Part shown: in pieces, positions 59,040 through 64,000 of the stretch
How the letters are laid out: each line of letters begins with the position of its first letter
Numbering within the stretch: the first letter of the stretch is position 1
Assembly (NCBI GenBank): GCA_036417435.1
Contig: CM070899.1
Span: 176,047,494-176,111,493, forward strand
From: Inia geoffrensis
Taxonomy: Eukaryota > Chordata > Mammalia > Artiodactyla > Iniidae
DNA: 64,000 nt
Direction: 5' to 3'
Position numbers and translations under genes: made by a program
The notes under the pieces: model-generated
What the model saw: only the letters and a program-made list of their open reading frames with translations
What the model was told of the DNA's origin: nothing
Databases searched by the model: none

Positions 59040-61790
59040 AATGTAAAATGTTTTGCTCTTTGAAGAACAATGTTAAGAAAATAAAAAGACAAGTGGCAAT
59101 TCTCTCAAGAAAAAAAATAGGTAAACTAAATAGTATTACATCACCTTAAAAAATAAATGTATAGCTAAAGACCTTAAAACAAAGAAAACTGCAGGCCCAG
59201 ATGGCTTCCCTGGTGAATTCTGCTACATATTTATGGAAAAAATAATACTAATTCTACACAAACTTTTCCAGGAAATAAAAGAGGATGGAAGTCAGTATTA
59301 CCCTGATACCAAAAGGAGACTAAGATATTAGAAAAAAAGAAAACTAAAGACCAATATGTCTCATGAACATACACACAGAATCCTCAACAAAATATTAGCA
59401 AATCATACCCAGCAATATATAAAAGGGATAATACAACAAGACCAAGTAGGCTTTACACCACAAATGAAAGTTAGTTTCAAATTTTAAAGATCAATCAATG
59501 TAATTTACCATATTAAGACTAGAGAAGAAAGACTGTATGGTTATCTCAAGAGATACAGAAAAAGGCTTTGAAAAAATTCAGCATCTATTCATGATTTTAT
59601 AAAAAAACCTCTCAGCAAACTTGGTTTATAAGGGATGTTCTTATGTTCCTCAACCTAAGAAAATATACCTATAAAAAACTTACAACTAACATCATAGTTA
59701 ATGATGAAAGACCAAAGGTTTTCCCTAAAGATGAAGAGCAAGGGAAGGATATCCACTTTCACCAATCCTATTCAACATCATACTGCAGGTCCTAGTCAGT
59801 GCATAAGGCACGAAAATAAATTAAAGACATACAGATTGGGAAGGAAGAAATAAAATTATCTCTATTAACAGAAGACAGGCTTGTCTACACAGAAAAAAAT
59901 CCCAAATGGAATCTATAAAAAGCTACTAGTACTAATAAGTGAGTTTAGCAAGGTCATAGGCTATAAGGTCAGTATACAAAACCAATTGTACTTTTTTTTT
60001 TTTTTTTTTTTTGCGGTACGCGGGCCTCTCACTGTTGTGGCCTCTCCCGTTGCAGAGCACAGGCTCCGGATGCGCAGGCTCAGTGGCCATGACTCACGGG
60101 CCCAGCCGCTCCGCGGCATGTGGGATCCTCCCGGACCAGGGCACGAACCCGTGTCCCCTGCATTGGCAGGTGGACTCTCAACCACTGCGCCACCAGGGAA
60201 GCCCTGTATTTTTATATACTTGCAATGGATACTTAGAAAAATGAAATTTTAAAAGGTATCATTTAAAATAGCACCAAAAGCATAAAATATTTAGGCATTA
60301 ATCTAACAAAATATGTACAAAATCTGCATGCTCAACTATGAAGCACTGATGAGAGAAATCAAAGAAGACATATATATATAAAAGTAGAGACATACTATTA
60401 TTATGGATTGGAAAACTCAATATTATCATTTCTTCTGTAAGTTGATCTACACGTTCGATGTGATCCCAGCCAAAATCCCAGCAGTCCTTTCTGTAGAAGT
60501 CAACAAGCAGATTCTAAAATTTATGTGGAGAAAGCAAACAAAATAGAACTGCCAAAACAATTTTGAAAAAAAAAAAAAAAGAAGTTGGAAGACTCACACT
60601 ACCTGCTTTTAAGACTTACATAAAGCTACAGTAATTAATACTGTGTCAGTATTGGCAAAAGGATGGACACACAGATCAATGTGTCAGAAAATACAGAAAT
60701 AGACTCACATATATATAGTCAACTGAATTTTGACAAAAGTGGAAAGGTAATTCAATGAAGACCGGATAGTTTTTCAACAAATGGGACAAAATAATTGAAT
60801 ATCCACATGCAAGAAAACCCCAACTTAATTCATATATCACACAATATATAAAAATTGACTCAAAATGGATCACAAACTCCTAAATGTGACATCTAAAACT
60901 GTAAAACTTCTAGAAGAAAACCTAGGTGAAAAAGCTTTGTGACCTTGGTTAAGGAAAGGTTTCTTAGCCACAACACCAAAAGTACAATCCATAAAAGAAA
61001 AAAATGGGACTTAATCAAAAATTAAATCTTCTGCTCTTTGAAAGACACTCTTAAGAAAATGAAAAGACAATACATAAAATATACACAGAAATATTTGTAA
61101 AAACATATCTGATTAAGGACATGTATACAGAATATATAAAGAACTCTCAAAACTCAGTAATAACCCTATAAAAAATGGGCAAAAGATTTGAATTCACACT
61201 TCACTAATATATGTATACAGATGGCAGATAGCACATGATAAGATGCTTAATATCATTAGACATTAGGGAAATGCAAATTAAAACCACAGTGATATACACC
61301 TGTTAAAATGTCTTTATTCATAATCTCCAAAAACTAGAAACAATCTAAATGTCCACCAACTGGTGAATGAATAAACAAACTCTGGTATATCCATACAATG
61401 GAATACTATTTGACAATAAGAAGGAATGATCTACTGATACATGCATCAACATAGGTGAATCCAAAAATATTATAATTGGTAAGAGAAGACAGATGCAAAA
61501 ACTGCAAACTGAATGATTCTATTTGTGAGACATTCCAGAAAAGACAAAACTATAGAGACAAAGTAAATCAATGGTTGCCTGGGATCAGGGGTGGGGCAAG
61601 TATAATGACTGCAGAGGGGAAGATGGAAAACTTGGGATCATGGCAATGCTCTGCTTTTTCAGTGTGGTGTGGTTACATGACTGCATACACTTGCCAAAAC
61701 CCATTGAACTGTTCAACATTTCGGAATTGTCGAGTTTAAACCTCCATATTCTAAACCGTCTGTCCTCCATTCCACGGTAGGTAAGGGTTC
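59040..61790 (+). mobile_element. L1 ORF2 and 3' end, broken
   Basis: A plus-strand L1. The reverse-transcriptase-region text is visible (ACTGCAGGCCCAGATGGCTT; CCCAGCAATATATAAAAGGG; GACCAAGTAGGCTTTACACC), followed by the C-terminal region (CCACATGCAAGAAAACCCCA; AAAATGGGCAAAAGATTTGA) and 3' end (AATCAATGGTTGCCTGGGAT). At about 61300 the text jumps from TGATATACACCTGTTAAAAT to TTCATAATCTCCAAAAACTA, so an internal deletion is likely. Stops throughout. A CHR SINE sits at 59991-60204. Confidence 0.88.
59991..60204 (-). mobile_element. CHR SINE, ~200-bp subfamily, nested in L1
   Basis: A reverse short-subfamily copy with a long pure T run as tail complement, B-box complement GGGCACGAACC, and a TGTAYTTTT-type short target repeat (59987 and 60205). 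The L1 text resumes directly after it. Confidence 0.93.
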
Positions 61791-61795
61791 TTTTT

Positions 61796-62123
61796 TTCTT
61801 TTTTAATATATATATTTATTTATGGCTGCATTGTGTCTATCATTGCTGCTCATGGGCTTTCTCTAGTTGCGGCAAGCGGGGCCTACTCTTCCTTGCAGTG
61901 TGCGGGCTTCTCATTGCAGCGGCTTCTCTTGTTGCAGAGCACAGGCTCTAGGTGCGCGGGCTTCGATAGTTGTGACTTGCGGGCTCTACAGCACAGGCTT
62001 AGTCGTTGTGGCTCACAGGCTTAGTTGCTCCGCGGCACGTGGGATCTTCCCAGACCAGGGATAAAACTGGTGTCCGCTGCATTGGCAGGTGGATTCTTAA
62101 CCACTGTGCCACCAGGGAAGTCC
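61796..62123 (-). mobile_element. CHR SINE, long subfamily
   Basis: A reverse long copy just past the L1 end: GGCTGCATTGTGTCTATCAT at the tail side and CCACCAGGGAAGTCC at the head side. The B-box region is degraded (GGGATAAAACTGG). No clear target duplication. Confidence 0.9.
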
Positions 62124-62270
62124 TTCCTTATTGTTTTAAGTTTACTTTATCTTCTCAATGCCTTATGAAGCATGTGGCGTTGCAAAGATGTTCCAAGCAG
62201 AGCCCAAAGGACCACAAGTTATGCATTACTCTAACTAGAGGATGAGACAGCAACTCACTGACAGTTGCTG

Positions 62271-62373
62271 TAACAACCAGAAAGGTTTAGATCCCAGGAG
62301 CTTTGATATACTTTATGAAGCCATTGTAACTTATATAACTTTATAATGATCCTTACAGTTAAGATAAAAATAA
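62271..62373 (+). repeat. Local direct repeat, copy A
   Basis: A segment of about 103 bp (TAACAACCAGAAAGGTTTAG to AAGATAAAAATAAA) that recurs at 63174-63281. Not a family I recognise. Confidence 0.75.
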
Positions 62374-62879
62374 ATAAGAGATGTTCCAGAGGAAAACGTG
62401 AAGATGTCTTGATTTTGCTCCTGGATACTTTCTAATGAGTTGCTAACCAAAGGAAATGGTTTAAGAAAACCTAGGGTAAGAACCATGGGAAGAGAAGGAA
62501 TGGCCCACTAGGCCTTCATAAGAGGGAGGTGTTTACAGGATGGCTGACCATAACGGACACTGGCCTGGATTCTGAGATTCCTGGGGGACCAAGAGATGAA
62601 GGGTAAGATAATTATTGTCATCAAGGTCTTTGAGGGTATCTTACGACAGTTGCTATTAAAAGAGAGCTCTGTCAGACTCACTGTAAAGAAGTGCTAGCCA
62701 GCCCAGAAGGTTTTTATTTAATTTTCTAAGTAGGGGCTTACGTGCTTGGGGTCCTCAGATGGTTGTATCATGTGCACAACAGCTGTAAATCTGAATGGAA
62801 AAAATCTATGCCAGTGAAAACCAAATTCAAAATTACATAATCACATTATTTGGTTATAATTGCATGCATGGAGCACATG

Positions 62880-63085
62880 CTAAGCCTGGGCTCTGAATGC
62901 TTTGCACATACTTAGGCTCTGAACGCTTTTCAAGAGCCATATGAAAGAGATGCCATTATTACTTCCATCATACATTTGAGAAAAATGAGAAGAGAAAATA
63001 AGGTCAAGAACTAGAAGCAGGTAGGAAAGGAATTTGAACCCAATTTTCTCTGACTCCATATTCTGTACTGCCTTCATTCATTCAA
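62880..63085 (-). mobile_element. MIR SINE
   Basis: MIR complement, diverged: GATGCCATTATTACTTCCAT, TTGAGAAAAATGAGAAGAGA, GAATTTGAACCCAATTTTCT. It lies between the two copies of the local direct repeat. Confidence 0.65.
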
Positions 63086-63173
63086 CAAATATTATTGACT
63101 GTCTGTCATGTACCTGGTACTCGTCTAATAAAAGGACTCTTTTTAAGGACAGCAAAGTAAAAAAGTAAAGAAG

Positions 63174-63281
63174 TAACAACCATAAAGGTTTAAATTCCAT
63201 GAGCTTCAGTATACCTTAGGAAGGCATTGTAACTTACTTATATAATTTTATAGTGATCTTTACAATTAAGATAAAAATAAA
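63174..63281 (+). repeat. Local direct repeat, copy B
   Basis: Second copy (TAACAACCATAAAGGTTTAA to AAGATAAAAATAAA), same orientation as copy A and about 900 bp downstream. By eye it has roughly 13 substitutions and one 4-bp indel relative to A. Confidence 0.75.
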
Positions 63282-63299
63282 CTTTTAAAGCAGAGTTAT

Positions 63300-64000
63300 G
63301 AAAATCTCCCTATTTATCCAGAATATATCTCTGGATAAGTACTCCACAAAAGATTTTTTTTATTCCTTTTTAATAAATCTTTTTATCCTAGTCAAGTATA
63401 TTATTTGAAAAATTGACATTCCACTTGAAACTGGAGTTAAATTCTAATCCTAAATTTTCCATTTAAACTCTTACATTTCCAAAATATTATTCATATAATT
63501 ATTCAGATATCTTAAAGGAAAAACAAAGAGTAACAACTATTTTCATTCAAAGAATGGTACAATATTATTCTAATACACAAAGTAGCATTATCTACTCTTC
63601 AATTATTGTATTTAGCTGGAATGATCAAATGATTAAATTTTTTGCATAATGTAAAACTATGTCTGAGATTCTGATAACATCTCAGTGAAAGGTTTTTTTT
63701 TTCTTTATCATCTTAGGAATTATGTCGAGTGTGTTCAAATCTAACCAAGTCTTTTTCTTTACACTACTTTCTAAAACTTTAATAAAATAAAGGGCAGCTA
63801 AGAAAAAAAGCTTAAGACAAACACAATTAGATTGTCTTTATGCCATTTATGTCAATGGACAGATACTTAAGGCATAGCTAAAAGTTTAAGTCTGTTACTT
63901 TACTTTATGACATATGCTCCCTGCTACCCTGGCCATTACTTGACAGGATGTTTGCTTGCAAAATGACTATTTTCCTATAGTCACTCTTGATTTTAATATA
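63300..64000. other. AT-rich end of window, nothing recognised
   Basis: No gene, RNA or repeat identified. Confidence 0.4.

Noticed and set aside
59130..59960. Reverse-transcriptase-like sequence
   Set aside because: It is the ORF2 region of a dead L1 with many stops, not a functional or domesticated gene.

Overview
The window is vertebrate nuclear DNA, almost certainly from a whale or dolphin (hippopotamus is the main alternative). The evidence is 22 recognisable copies of the CHR-type SINE family (tRNA-derived; named for cetaceans, hippos and ruminants), many with clean target-site duplications, set among L1, L2, MIR, Tigger and old LTR relics. I see no ruminant-type Bov-A2 or BovB. I can support no protein-coding exon on either strand. 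The long open frames are SINE bodies read through, L1 remnants, or stop-poor CpG-rich DNA.

Layout. 1-570 is CpG-rich and borders an intact tRNA-Asn(GTT) gene on the minus strand (570-643). 645-17.5 kb is ordinary intergenic DNA with ten CHR SINEs, an L1 3' part carrying a SINE, L2 and MIR pieces and old LTR fragments. 17.53-33.66 kb has no CHR SINE. This gap holds a large orphan CpG island (about 19.8-22.0 kb), a G-run tract, a minus-strand poly(A)-signal/poly(T) junction at 22.9 kb that looks like the 3' end of a retrocopied or real transcript, and several kb of AT-rich, repeat-poor DNA. 28.2-36.5 kb is old L2, L1M-type and LTR relics plus one young L1 with an 11-bp target duplication. 37.8-43.1 kb contains a head-to-head SINE pair and a three-layer nest (MIR, then Tigger, then CHR SINE). 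46.2-51.7 kb is a stack of three minus-strand L1 pieces peppered with SINEs. 52-58 kb has MIR, L2, an AT microsatellite and possible endogenous-retrovirus relics. 59.0-61.8 kb is a plus-strand L1 with an inserted SINE and an internal deletion. 62.2-63.3 kb has a locally duplicated ~105-bp segment flanking a MIR.

How it works together. Apart from the tRNA gene, the only candidate for transcriptional function is the CpG island, which looks like an unannotated promoter, perhaps of a long noncoding RNA. Most other features record insertion history: L2/MIR first, then Tigger and LTRs, then L1, then the long CHR subfamily, and last the ~200-bp subfamily. No prokaryotic system, CRISPR array or novel gene cluster is visible.
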